Assembly: GCA_001874255.1 (NCBI GenBank)
Contig: MPDC01000003.1
Location: 186,001 to 250,000, forward strand
Source of the DNA: Alphaproteobacteria bacterium MedPE-SWcel
GTDB taxonomy: Bacteria; Pseudomonadota; Alphaproteobacteria; Rhodobacterales; Rhodobacteraceae
DNA: 64,000 nt
Direction of reading: 5' to 3'
This document shows positions 9,130-17,690 of the stretch, piece by piece. Numbering within the stretch: the stretch's first letter is position 1; every line of letters begins with the position of its first letter. The notes under the pieces were generated by a model. The model was not told where the DNA came from. It did not search any database and was given only the letters and a program-made list of their open reading frames with translations. A program made the position numbers and the translations under genes.

Positions 9130-9347
9130 TTTTTTCTCCTGATGCATCCTTGCGAAAGGGTGAGTCGTCTCTGTCTCTTCTGTTAACTTCTCCGGCAATT
9201 GTGGTCTGAATAAGGAACCACCGTCCCGAGTTCGGGGCGCCCGGAGCAAAGGCCTTTCGTCCCTCGCCTGTTCAGCAGCGATTGCTCCTGCCTGGCGCAC
9301 AGGGTATCACACCGGCCAACCCGTTTCTCTCATGATGGAGCACCAAA

Positions 9348-11015
9348 ATGGCTTCCTACCAGTACGTTTATCACATGCAGGGTGTCTCCAAGACCTACCC
9401 CGGCGGCAAGAAATGCTTTGAAAACATCCACCTGTCCTTTTTGCCGGGGGTGAAAATCGGTGTTGTCGGCGTCAACGGGTCGGGTAAATCCACCCTGATG
9501 CGGATCATGGCGGGCCTTGACAGCGATTTCACCGGCGAGGCCTGGTCCGCCGAAGGGGCCAAAGTCGGCTATCTGCCGCAGGAGCCGCAGCTCGATGAGA
9601 GCCTCACGGTGCGCGAAAACGTCATGCTGGGGGTGGCCGAGAAAAAGGCCAAGGTTGACCGGTTCAACCAGATCGCCGTCGAGATGGCCGAGAATTACAC
9701 CGATGAGCTGATGGAGGAGATGACGGTTCTGCAGGACGCCATCGATTCCGAAAATCTCTGGGATCTGGACAGCCAGGTCGATGTCTCGATGGAGGCGCTG
9801 CGCTGCCCGCCGGATGATGCGCCGATCAAGGATCTCTCGGGCGGTGAACGGCGCCGGGTCGCGCTGTGCAAACTGCTGCTCGAAGCGCCCGACATGCTGC
9901 TGCTCGATGAACCGACCAACCACCTGGACGCGGAAACCATCGCCTGGCTGCAGCAGCACCTGATCGATTACAAGGGCACCATCCTCTGCGTCACCCACGA
10001 CCGGTATTTCCTGGATGACATCACCGGCTGGATCCTCGAACTCGACCGCGGACGCGGCATTCCATACGAGGGCAACTATTCCAGCTGGCTGGAGCAAAAA
10101 GCCAAGCGCCTGCAGCAGGAAGCCCGCGAGGACAAGGCCAAGCAAAAGACGCTGGAGCGCGAACTGGAATGGATGCAGCAGGGCCAGAAGGCGCGGCAAG
10201 CCAAATCCAAGGCCCGGATTTCGGCCTATAACGAGATGGCCAATACATCCGAGCGTGAAAAGGTCGGCCGCGCCCAGATCGTGATCCCCAACGGCCCGCG
10301 TCTGGGGTCCAAGGTGATCGAGGTCAACGGGCTGAAGAAGGGCTTTGGCGACACGCTGCTGATTGACGGGCTCGACTTTTCGCTGCCGCCGGGTGGCATC
10401 GTCGGGGTGATCGGCCCCAACGGCGCCGGTAAATCGACGCTGTTCCGGATGCTGACCGGGCAGGAGCAGCCCGACGAGGGGACAGTGGAATACGGCGATA
10501 CGGTCAAACTGTCCTATGTGGATCAGTCCCGCGACGATCTGAACGATGGCGATACCGTCTGGGAAGCGATCTCGGGCGGGGCCGAAATCATCGAACTCGG
10601 CGATGCGCAGGTCAATTCGCGCGCCTATTGTTCGTCGTTCAACTTCAAGGGCGGCGATCAGCAGAAGAAGCTCTCGCTCCTGTCCGGTGGTGAGCGCAAC
10701 CGGGTCCATATGGCGCGTTTGCTCAAGGAGGGCGGCAATGTGCTGCTGCTCGATGAACCGACCAACGACCTGGATGTGGAAACCCTGCGGGCGCTCGAAG
10801 ATGCGCTGGTGGATTTCGCGGGCTGCGCCGTGGTGATCTCTCACGACCGCTTCTTCCTAGACCGGATCTGTACCCATATTCTGGCATTTGAGGGCGATGC
10901 CCATGCGGAGTGGTTCGAGGGCAACTTCGAGGACTATGAGGAAGACAAGAAACGCCGCCTCGGTCCCGACGCGCTGGAGCCCAAGCGCCTGAAGCACAAG
11001 AAATTCGTGCGATAG
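9348..11015 (+). CDS. ettA: Energy-dependent translational throttle protein EttA (ABC-F)
   Basis: 555-residue cytoplasmic ABC-F protein with two ATPase domains and no membrane segment. Domain 1 has Walker A GVNGSGKST and signature LSGGERRRVALCKLL followed by LLLDEPTNHLD. Domain 2 has GPNGAGKST and LLSGGERNRVHMARLL followed by LLLDEPTNDLD. Between them is the charged linker (about residues 240-310). EttA binds the ribosomal E site and gates entry into elongation according to the ATP/ADP ratio. Length and the start MASYQYVYHMQGVSKTYP are typical of the family. A clear terminator follows. Confidence 0.96.
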   Translation: MASYQYVYHMQGVSKTYPGGKKCFENIHLSFLPGVKIGVVGVNGSGKSTLMRIMAGLDSDFTGEAWSAEGAKVGYLPQEPQLDESLTVRENVMLGVAEKKAKVDRFNQIAVEMAENYTDELMEEMTVLQDAIDSENLWDLDSQVDVSMEALRCPPDDAPIKDLSGGERRRVALCKLLLEAPDMLLLDEPTNHLDAETIAWLQQHLIDYKGTILCVTHDRYFLDDITGWILELDRGRGIPYEGNYSSWLEQKAKRLQQEAREDKAKQKTLERELEWMQQGQKARQAKSKARISAYNEMANTSEREKVGRAQIVIPNGPRLGSKVIEVNGLKKGFGDTLLIDGLDFSLPPGGIVGVIGPNGAGKSTLFRMLTGQEQPDEGTVEYGDTVKLSYVDQSRDDLNDGDTVWEAISGGAEIIELGDAQVNSRAYCSSFNFKGGDQQKKLSLLSGGERNRVHMARLLKEGGNVLLLDEPTNDLDVETLRALEDALVDFAGCAVVISHDRFFLDRICTHILAFEGDAHAEWFEGNFEDYEEDKKRRLGPDALEPKRLKHKKFVR

Positions 11016-11039
11016 GCAACGCGGCGTGAAAGACCATGG

Positions 11040-11074
11040 TAGACCCGGCGGGATTTCGGCCGGGTCTATTGTTT
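11040..11074 (+). terminator. Rho-independent-type terminator after ettA
   Basis: A perfect stem AGACCCGGC/GCCGGGTCT (11041-11049 with 11059-11067) encloses a 9-nt loop and is followed by a T-rich tract ATTGTTTCTG. It lies 25 bp after the ettA stop. Confidence 0.8.
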
Positions 11075-11235
11075 CTGATACCCTCTTTCGAGGGTCCGTA
11101 TGATGCTTCCACCGCATGGGCCTGGCAGGTTTCCCATGACTTCGGGGCCTTTGCCGACCGCGCGGTATCGTTCCCGGGCGGGTAACCTGCATCCGCCGTT
11201 GCCATCCCATGGCAAATATGCTCATCGTCCTGCCG

Positions 11236-11838
11236 ATGAGAAACGCATATCCCTTCTTGCGCCCCGGCATGACCGTGGGTCTTCTGGGCGGATCCTTTGA
11301 TCCGCCGCATCAGGGGCATGTGCAGATTACCCGCGCCGCGCTGAAGCGATTTGACCTCGATCAGCTCTGGTGGCTGGTCACGCCGGGCAATCCGCTGAAG
11401 GAAAACCCGCCCGCCTCGATGGCGCGGCGGACAGAGGCGGCAGCGCGGATCATGGATCATCCCCGGGTGCGGATTTCCGATATCGAGGCACGGCTCGGGA
11501 CCCGCTATACGGCGCAGACCCTTCGGCATTTGCGCCATGCCTATCCGCATGTGCGCTTTGTCTGGTTGATGGGCGCCGACAATCTGGCGCATTTCCATCG
11601 CTGGAAGGACTGGCGCGATATCCTCAACACGGTGCCGCTCGGCGTATTGGCCCGCCCGGGCGAGCGGATCTCGGCGCGGCTGTCGCCTGCCGCGCGCGCC
11701 TATGGAGGCTACCGGATTCCAGCCAGCGAAAGCCAGCGGCTGGCGCGGGCACAGGCGCCGGCCTGGTGCTTTTTGAACGTTCCGATGGTGAATGCATCGT
11801 CGACCGAGATCCGCAACCGCGGTGACTGGGGCGGCTGA
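11236..11838 (+). CDS. nadD: Nicotinate-nucleotide adenylyltransferase
   Basis: 200-residue enzyme making nicotinic acid adenine dinucleotide from nicotinate mononucleotide and ATP in NAD synthesis. The nucleotidyltransferase signature is [16 protein letters not shown] (GSFDPPHxGH) near the N-terminus. The C-terminal ISATEIR-type loop is seen as [10 protein letters not shown]. Three in-frame ATGs are possible (11209, 11236, 11269). I prefer 11236 ([18 protein letters not shown]) from the family start, as none has a strong ribosome site. The stop is embedded in a 13-bp tandem duplication. No ribosome-silencing factor gene (rsfS) follows, unlike in many bacteria. Confidence 0.9.
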   Translation: MRNAYPFLRPGMTVGLLGGSFDPPHQGHVQITRAALKRFDLDQLWWLVTPGNPLKENPPASMARRTEAAARIMDHPRVRISDIEARLGTRYTAQTLRHLRHAYPHVRFVWLMGADNLAHFHRWKDWRDILNTVPLGVLARPGERISARLSPAARAYGGYRIPASESQRLARAQAPAWCFLNVPMVNASSTEIRNRGDWGG

Positions 11839-11861
11839 CTGGGGCGGCTGACTGGTCGGCT
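11824..11861. repeat. 13-bp tandem duplication at the nadD stop
   Basis: GACTGGGGCGGCT occurs twice perfectly (11824-11836, 11837-11849) and once with a deletion (11850-11861). The first copy contains the last codons and stop of nadD, so the duplication added only 3' untranslated sequence. Confidence 0.85.
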
Positions 11862-11964
11862 CACAGCGCGAATTGCGTGTGGTTTGCCGCGGCCCCAACT
11901 TTTTTGTCTCATTCCGTTCAAAGCATTTGCCGAATTGAAGGGAATTTGATTCAAAATACGCAAC

Positions 11965-13449
11965 ATGATTTCACGCCGCGCTTTCATCTCCTCCGCTCTT
12001 GCTGTGCTTGGCTCCGGCCCTGCATTGGCCAATGCCCCTGCGTCCACGCCGCGCCCGAAAATGCGGGGGAGCAACCCGCTCAGTCCCGGAGGCGACGGGT
12101 TGAAGGCGGTCCTGCAGAGCGCCGACCTCACGGGGGAGGTGGTCTGTGCCGTGGCCGATGTCGGCACCGGTCGGCTGCTTGAGGAGGCGAGCGGCAACAA
12201 GGGGCTGCCGCCGGCCAGCGTCGCCAAGGTCCTGACGGCGCTTTATGCGCTGAATACCCTTGGCGAGGGCTACCGGTTTCGCACCCGGCTGATCGCAACG
12301 GGGCCACTGCGCAACGGGGCTCTGGATGGTGATCTGGTGCTGGTGGGAGGGGGAGACCCGACGCTCAGCACCGATGGGCTGGCCACGCTCGCAGCCCGGC
12401 TGAAGGCGGCGGGCCTGCGCGAGGTCCGGGGGCGGTTTCTGGTCTGGGACGGGGCGTTGCCCTTCGTGCGCTCCATCGATCCGGAGCAACCCGACCATGT
12501 GGGCTATAGTCCTGCGGTCTCGGGCATCGCGCTGAATTTCAACCGGGTGCATTTCGAATGGAAGCGGGCAGGCGGCAGTTGGGCGGTGACGATGGATGCG
12601 CGCACCCAGAAATATCGCCCGGATGTCTTTTCGTCGAAAATGGCAGTCGTGCGCCGGGATCTGCCGGTCTATACCTATCAGGACAAATCCGGGGTCGATC
12701 ACTGGACCGTGGCAAGCGGTGCATTGGGCAAAGGCGGCGCGAGGTGGTTGCCGGTGCGCAACCCGGCGCTCTATGCAGGCGATGTGTTCCAGACGCTGGC
12801 CCGGTCCCATGGCATTGCCCTGCCAAATCCGAAACAGATCGGCCGCCTGCCAGCCGGGGACCCGCTCGCCGAGGTTCAGAGCGCGCCTTTGCCGGTTTTG
12901 CTGAAGGGGATGCTGAAATATTCCAACAATCTGATGGCGGAAATGATCGGAATGGCGGCCAGCGTGCAGCAGGGCGGGCGGCCGTCCTCCCTGCAGGACT
13001 CGGCTCTGCGCATGAGCAACTGGGCCGCACGGACCTATGGCATGCAGCAAACCCGCCTGGTGGACCATTCCGGCCTTGGCGAGAAATCACGCCTGACCGC
13101 GAATGATCTGGTGCGGGCGCTGGTGGTTGCGCGAAAAGAGGGGGCGCTGAAACCGCTTTTGAAACAGATCTATCTGCAGGATACCAAGGGGCGACCGATC
13201 AAGACCCATCCGGTCAAGATCGCGGCCAAGACGGGGACGTTGAATTTCGTGTCCGGTCTGGGCGGTTTTGTCACTGCGGCGGATGGTACGGAACTGGCGT
13301 TTGCCATCTTTTCAGCCGACATGCGGGCCCGGTCCGGGCTGCGCCGCGCTGAGCGGGAACGCCCACCGGGCGCCCGGACATGGAACCGCCGCGCCAAGCG
13401 CCTGCAGCAGTCGCTTTTGCGGCGCTGGGGTCAGGTCTACGGCAGTTGA
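11965..13449 (+). CDS. dacB: D-alanyl-D-alanine carboxypeptidase/endopeptidase (PBP4 family)
   Basis: 494-residue periplasmic penicillin-binding protein of the S13/PBP4 class, trimming and cleaving D-Ala cross-links of peptidoglycan. The N-terminus is a signal peptide with a twin-arginine-like MISRRAFISS and a cleavage site near ALANA. The three active-site motifs are SVAK (in PPASVAKVLTAL, residue ~78), SNN (in LKYSNNLMAEM) and KTG (in AAKTGTLNFVSGLG). The large insert between motifs 1 and 2 is as expected for PBP4. It stands alone between nadD and the tau-type importer. Confidence 0.92.
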   Translation: MISRRAFISSALAVLGSGPALANAPASTPRPKMRGSNPLSPGGDGLKAVLQSADLTGEVVCAVADVGTGRLLEEASGNKGLPPASVAKVLTALYALNTLGEGYRFRTRLIATGPLRNGALDGDLVLVGGGDPTLSTDGLATLAARLKAAGLREVRGRFLVWDGALPFVRSIDPEQPDHVGYSPAVSGIALNFNRVHFEWKRAGGSWAVTMDARTQKYRPDVFSSKMAVVRRDLPVYTYQDKSGVDHWTVASGALGKGGARWLPVRNPALYAGDVFQTLARSHGIALPNPKQIGRLPAGDPLAEVQSAPLPVLLKGMLKYSNNLMAEMIGMAASVQQGGRPSSLQDSALRMSNWAARTYGMQQTRLVDHSGLGEKSRLTANDLVRALVVARKEGALKPLLKQIYLQDTKGRPIKTHPVKIAAKTGTLNFVSGLGGFVTAADGTELAFAIFSADMRARSGLRRAERERPPGARTWNRRAKRLQQSLLRRWGQVYGS

Positions 13450-13697
13450 GGCATCGACAGCCGCCGATTCTACAGCCGGCCGTCACCTTTTAAGACCAGT
13501 TCGCCCCACAAGAGGCAAATTTCGCTTCCGGATAAGCCCAGAATCGAGTTTCCTTGGGGCCAGTAGGGTCGTGACAGTTGTCAGGTCGGGTTCGGTTCGC
13601 GACGATTTGGCAAGGTCGACAAGAATACCCCAAAATGGAACGACCTGAAAAAAACAAGCGATTGATCGCGACACCGGTTCAATACGGAGGAACCCCC

Positions 13698-14690
13698 ATG
13701 TCTTTCAAGACCACACTCTGCGCAACGTCTGCTGCATTGGCCCTCATGACGGGCACTGCGGCTGTGGCCGAAGACCTCACAGTTGGCTATTTTCTCGAAT
13801 GGCCGATGCCGTTCCAATATGCCAAGGCAATGGAAACCTATGAAAAGACGATGGGCGTCGACATCAACTGGGTGGCCTTTGACACCGGTACGGCGATGTC
13901 TGCTGCCATGGCGTCGGGCGATGTGCAGATTTCGGTCAGCCAGGGTCTGCCGCCCTTCGTGGTTGCGGCCTCTGCCGGCCAGGATCTGGTGATCGCCGAC
14001 ATCGCGGTCAGCTATTCCGAGAACGACAACTGCGTTGTGGCTGAAACGCTGGAAATCGACGCATCCTCCGCCAAGGAGCTGGAAGGCAAACGCGTCGGCG
14101 TGCCAATCGGGACGGCGGCACACTTCGGCTTCCTCAAGCAGATGGCGCATTTCGGCGTTGATATCTCGACCATGGAAATCGTCGACATGGCGCCGCCCGA
14201 GGGCGCGGCTGCATTTGCCCAGGGGTCGCTCGACATGGTGTGCGGCTGGGGGGGATCCCTGCGCCGGATGAAGGAGCACGGCAATATCCTGATGAATGGT
14301 GCCGAAAAGGAAGCCGCAGGCATTCTCGTTTTTGACGTGATCTCGGTTCCGTCGAATTTTGCCGCCGAAGAGGGCGACATGCTGACCGCCTTCCTCAAGG
14401 TCACGGCGGAGGCCAATGACATGTGGAACGCGGGCACCGACAAGGCCAAGATGATCGAAGTGATCGCCAAGGACGCAGGCATGGATGTGGCCGATACCGA
14501 AGCCACCATGGCCACCTTCTCCTTCCCCTCCACCGAGGAGGCGCTGAGCGAAAAATGGCTCGGGGGCGGCGTGCAGGACTTTATGGTCGGTGTCGCGGGC
14601 GTCTTTGCCACCGCGGGCTCCATTCCAGAAGCGCTGGACAGCTATGAGACATCTGTGGATGCGAGCTATCTTTCTGCTGTAGCAGAATAA
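13698..14690 (+). CDS. tauA: Taurine/sulfonate-type ABC transporter substrate-binding protein
   Basis: 330-residue periplasmic binding protein of the TauA/SsuA/NrtA group with a signal peptide (residues 1-24, cleavage after VAEDL). The mature start LTVGYFLEWPMPFQYAK and the middle motif VGVPIGTAAHFGFLKQM are typical of taurine-type binding proteins. GGAGG 8 nt upstream fixes the ATG at 13698. It heads the operon tauA-tauB-tauC, separated from tauB by a stem-loop that probably sets the higher level of binding protein. No taurine dioxygenase or transaminase is nearby, so taurine itself is inferred from similarity only. Confidence 0.82.
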   Translation: MSFKTTLCATSAALALMTGTAAVAEDLTVGYFLEWPMPFQYAKAMETYEKTMGVDINWVAFDTGTAMSAAMASGDVQISVSQGLPPFVVAASAGQDLVIADIAVSYSENDNCVVAETLEIDASSAKELEGKRVGVPIGTAAHFGFLKQMAHFGVDISTMEIVDMAPPEGAAAFAQGSLDMVCGWGGSLRRMKEHGNILMNGAEKEAAGILVFDVISVPSNFAAEEGDMLTAFLKVTAEANDMWNAGTDKAKMIEVIAKDAGMDVADTEATMATFSFPSTEEALSEKWLGGGVQDFMVGVAGVFATAGSIPEALDSYETSVDASYLSAVAE

Positions 14691-14712
14691 TTCCCAAATC
14701 CATTTCTCCCGG

Positions 14713-14737
14713 AGTGGCGCCTGTCCTAGGCGCCACT
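14713..14737 (+). promoter_or_regulatory. Intercistronic stem-loop between tauA and tauB
   Basis: A perfect 9-bp stem AGTGGCGCC/GGCGCCACT closes a 7-nt loop 22 bp after the tauA stop. There is no U-tract, so it more likely stabilises the upstream message or attenuates read-through than ends transcription outright. Confidence 0.65.
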
Positions 14738-14775
14738 CGACACATTCATTCCTCATATGAGAGCAGGAGTTGCCC

Positions 14776-15582
14776 ATGGATGGTCTCCATATCGACAGCC
14801 TGTCGATGCGATTTGACTTGCCGAACGGCACGCACATCCAGGCGTTGCAAGATGTTTCTATAGATATCGGCAAGGGCGAGATCATGTCCGTCCTCGGCCC
14901 ATCCGGCTGCGGCAAGACCACGCTTTTGAACATTTGCGCGGGGTTTTTGGCGCCCACCGATGGGGCCGTGCGGATGAACGGCCATGAGGTCAAGGGACCG
15001 GCGCCGGAACGCGGCATGGTGTTTCAAAAGGGCGCGCTGTTCGAATGGATGAGCGTGCGCGACAACGTCGAATTCGGCCCCCGCATGAAGGGGATGCCGG
15101 TGGCAAAGCGACGCGAGATCAGCGATCAGCTGCTGGATACCGTCGGTCTGCAGGATTTCGGCGAAAAGGCGGTCTATGAACTGTCCGGCGGCATGCAGCA
15201 ACGGGTGGCACTGGCCCGCTGTCTGGCCAATGATCCTGACGTGATCTTGATGGATGAACCATTGGGGGCGCTTGATGCGCTCACACGCGAGAAGATGCAG
15301 GCGCTGGTGCTCAAACTCTGGAAAGAGAGCGGCAAGACCGTGATCCTGATCACCCACTCCGTCGAAGAGGCCCTGCTGCTGGGCGAGCGGCTCCTGGTCA
15401 TGGCCCCGCGCCCGGGACGCATCCACAAGGAATACAGGCTGCCCTTTGCGGAACAGGGCGTCAATATGGACCTGCGAGAGGTCAAGAAGCTCGACGGTTT
15501 CGCCCAGACGCGGGATGAAATCCTGTCGATGATCTGGGAAATGGAAGAGGAAATCATGGGCCGGTCGGAGTCGGCAGCATGA
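14776..15582 (+). CDS. tauB: Taurine/sulfonate-type ABC transporter ATP-binding protein
   Basis: 268-residue ATPase of the TauB/SsuB/NrtD group energising the importer. Walker A is GPSGCGKT, the signature is [16 protein letters not shown], Walker B is VILMDEPLGALD and the switch is ITHSVEEA. A TTG two codons upstream is in frame, but AGGAG is well placed for the ATG at 14776. The stop overlaps the permease start by 4 bp (ATGA), showing translational coupling. Confidence 0.88.
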   Translation: MDGLHIDSLSMRFDLPNGTHIQALQDVSIDIGKGEIMSVLGPSGCGKTTLLNICAGFLAPTDGAVRMNGHEVKGPAPERGMVFQKGALFEWMSVRDNVEFGPRMKGMPVAKRREISDQLLDTVGLQDFGEKAVYELSGGMQQRVALARCLANDPDVILMDEPLGALDALTREKMQALVLKLWKESGKTVILITHSVEEALLLGERLLVMAPRPGRIHKEYRLPFAEQGVNMDLREVKKLDGFAQTRDEILSMIWEMEEEIMGRSESAA

Positions 15583-16841
15583 CGGGGCTCCTCATCCTTC
15601 TGGCCTATGTGGCCCTGTTCACCATCGCCTACTTCATCGTCGACGCCATCCAGCAAAGGCGGCGGACGGGCGTGAATTTCACCAGCCTGAAGACAGTCAC
15701 CTTCGGCGACGAAAGCGCGATCACACCGAACCGCGCCGCCTCGGTGATCTCCATTCTGGTGATTTTCCTGATCTGGGGCGCCTTTACCGGATCAAGACTG
15801 GTGCCGGTTCATGTGCCTGGCCCGTTCCGGGGCGACACCAGCTTTACCTATACCGCGACGGCGCCGGATGGCGAAACCGCGCAGGCCCGGGTCCATGTGC
15901 GCGTGCATGCCTTCGGCGACAGCGCGGAGGCACCCGAGACCAGCACGTCGGAAGGCTTCGCTCAGGATGATGCCGAAAAGGTCGCAGCCTGGCGTTCTGT
16001 TCTGATCAAGGCAGCCGACAATGATGGCGACGATGTCGCGGTCACCGCCGTCGAAGGCCAACCTATCGCCCCCGGCGAAACAGTCAGCGTCGCGGACGGT
16101 ACGGTCACCATGTCGCGGCGGGGGGCGCTGAACTTCGAGCCGGACAAGGGCTTTCAGATGGAGCCGATCTGGATGCCGAGCCCCGAAGCGGTGGTTGCAC
16201 GCTTCGCCGAAATTGCATCACAGGGCTATCAGAACTTCACACTCTGGGAGCACCTGGGCTGGTCGCTGCTGCGCGTCCTGGCCGGGTTTGTGTTCGGATC
16301 TCTGATCGGCATCCCGCTGGGCTACGCCATGGGGCTCAGCTCCTGGGTGCGGGGATGGTTCGACCCGATCGTCGAATTCATGCGCCCCGTTCCGCCGCTG
16401 GCCCTGATCCCGCTGGTGATCATCTGGTTCGGTATCTGGGAAACCGGCAAGATCGTGTTGCTGTTCCTCGCCGCCCTGTGGATCATGACCATCGCGGCGC
16501 GGGCAGGGGTCTCGGGCGTCAATATCTCCAAGGTCCACGCGGCCTATTCGCTCGGGGCCTCAAAGGCGCAGATCCTGCGTCATGTGATCGTGCCGAATTC
16601 GCTGCCGGAGATCTTCACCGGGGCGCGCGTGGCCATGGGCGTGTGCTGGGGCACGGTGGTTGCGGCGGAACTCGTCGCTGCCCAGAAGGGGGCAGGGATG
16701 ATGATCATCGCGGCCTCCAAATTCCAGCTCACGGATATCGTCATCATGGGGATCATCCTGATCGGGGTCATTGGCTACGGCATCGACATTCTGATGCGCA
16801 AGGCCGAGGATATTCTGGTCCCCTGGAAAGGTCGCAGCTAG
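15579..16841 (+). CDS. tauC: Taurine-type ABC permease with inserted Ig-like (cadherin/VCBS-type) domain
   Basis: 420 residues; ordinary TauC/SsuC permeases have about 250-290. The C-terminal half (about 200-420) is a canonical permease with the EAA loop YSLGASKAQILRHVIVPNS. The N-terminal half has two extra transmembrane helices (4-22 and 54-70) and then a soluble stretch of about 110 residues (84-192). That stretch reads like bacterial cadherin/VCBS Ig-like repeats: TSFTYTATAPDGETAQARV resembles the closing strand of one unit, and ADNDGDDVAVTAV, APGETVSVADGTVT and GALNFEPDKGF resemble a second unit. The insert should face the periplasm. Base composition is like the neighbours. Transport of taurine or another sulfonate is inferred; the role of the extra domain is unknown. 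Confidence 0.85.
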   Translation: MTGLLILLAYVALFTIAYFIVDAIQQRRRTGVNFTSLKTVTFGDESAITPNRAASVISILVIFLIWGAFTGSRLVPVHVPGPFRGDTSFTYTATAPDGETAQARVHVRVHAFGDSAEAPETSTSEGFAQDDAEKVAAWRSVLIKAADNDGDDVAVTAVEGQPIAPGETVSVADGTVTMSRRGALNFEPDKGFQMEPIWMPSPEAVVARFAEIASQGYQNFTLWEHLGWSLLRVLAGFVFGSLIGIPLGYAMGLSSWVRGWFDPIVEFMRPVPPLALIPLVIIWFGIWETGKIVLLFLAALWIMTIAARAGVSGVNISKVHAAYSLGASKAQILRHVIVPNSLPEIFTGARVAMGVCWGTVVAAELVAAQKGAGMMIIAASKFQLTDIVIMGIILIGVIGYGIDILMRKAEDILVPWKGRS

Positions 16842-16920
16842 GCCGTCCCGTCCGTCAAGCCGGGACCAGGGTCAGGACATGACCGGGATACAGCAAAGGG
16901 CGACCCACCGCGGCCGCCCT

Positions 16921-16970
16921 TTCATCTTTTCAAAAATACCTCGGAGCGCGAGGCAGAGCCTCGCATCCCA
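16921..16970. repeat. Dispersed intergenic repeat, copy B
   Basis: TTCATCTTTTCAAAAATACC is nearly identical to 91-110 (TTCATCTTTTCCCAAATACC) and is again followed by a GC-rich inverted repeat (GCGAGGC...GCCTCGC, 16948-16964). It lies between convergent genes (tauC and the TerB-like gene), which fits a transcript-end role. Confidence 0.55.
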
Positions 16971-17048
16971 CAGCCGAAGGTCCCGTGCCCGGTGTCACAT
17001 TCTCCCCCGTCGCCAGCCTCGCGGGCGACAGCGCCCGCGGCGTGATCC

Positions 17049-17471
17049 TCAGACCATATGCCGCGCGCGCGACCCGCGCTCGATGGCCGCCGCATGCAGG
17101 CGTTCCACGTTCAGCTCGTAGCGGATTTCCTCCAGCAGCCGCAGTTCGTTGTCGTTGAGCGTACCGTCCGCCGCGGCCACATCGCAGGCCAGCGCATAGC
17201 AGGTCTCGTGCAGACGCACCGGCAAAATGTCCCGGACCAGACCAAAGAGCGCATCCAGCCCGTCCTCCTGTTCAAACAGATCAAAGACCGCACGCGACAC
17301 CGTCGCGATCCGGTCGGCGTCATAGTCGGCAAAGACCGGCAGCATGTTGACCGCATTCTGGATCTTGACCAGTTCGGCGGTGCGCATGTCTTCATCGGAT
17401 GCCGACACGGCCACCATCACGGCCACCAGGCAGTCCTGCGGCGTGAGCAGGGGGAGGGTCTCTTCTGTCAT
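17049..17471 (-). CDS. Tellurite-resistance TerB family protein
   Basis: 140-residue all-helical cytoplasmic protein of the TerB/DjlA-N fold. The family's two acidic metal-binding segments appear as AVSASDEDMRTAELVKIQ (residues ~21-38) and DVAAADGTLNDNELRLLEEI (residues ~97-116). Stand-alone TerB proteins are common in alphaproteobacteria and need not confer tellurite resistance; no other ter gene is present. It is divergent from lysK. Confidence 0.85.
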   Translation of the reverse strand: MTEETLPLLTPQDCLVAVMVAVSASDEDMRTAELVKIQNAVNMLPVFADYDADRIATVSRAVFDLFEQEDGLDALFGLVRDILPVRLHETCYALACDVAAADGTLNDNELRLLEEIRYELNVERLHAAAIERGSRARHMV

Positions 17472-17690
17472 ATGTCCGGCGTCCTTTGTGCCCGTGGGGT
17501 CATGTGTTCACGCTGCAGGATATGCCCCGCAGCAGCCCCATTCAACGAAGAAGCGCGGCAAAAAGTAGTTTTGCGCCGGTTCCCGCTGTGCGCTCCGTGT
17601 TGACTCATGCTGCGCAGGCACAATACAGGGGAGCGTCGGTTTGCATGCTGCATCCGATGATCCCGAAAACGACGCTGACTGGAGAACATC

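Noticed and set aside
9330-10844. Long open frame antisense to ettA (504 codons)
   Set aside because: It mirrors a clear ABC-F gene in high-GC DNA, lacks a ribosome site and shows no family motif.
17049-17471. A tellurite resistance determinant
   Set aside because: Only a lone TerB-like domain is present; no terC, terD or terZ genes accompany it.
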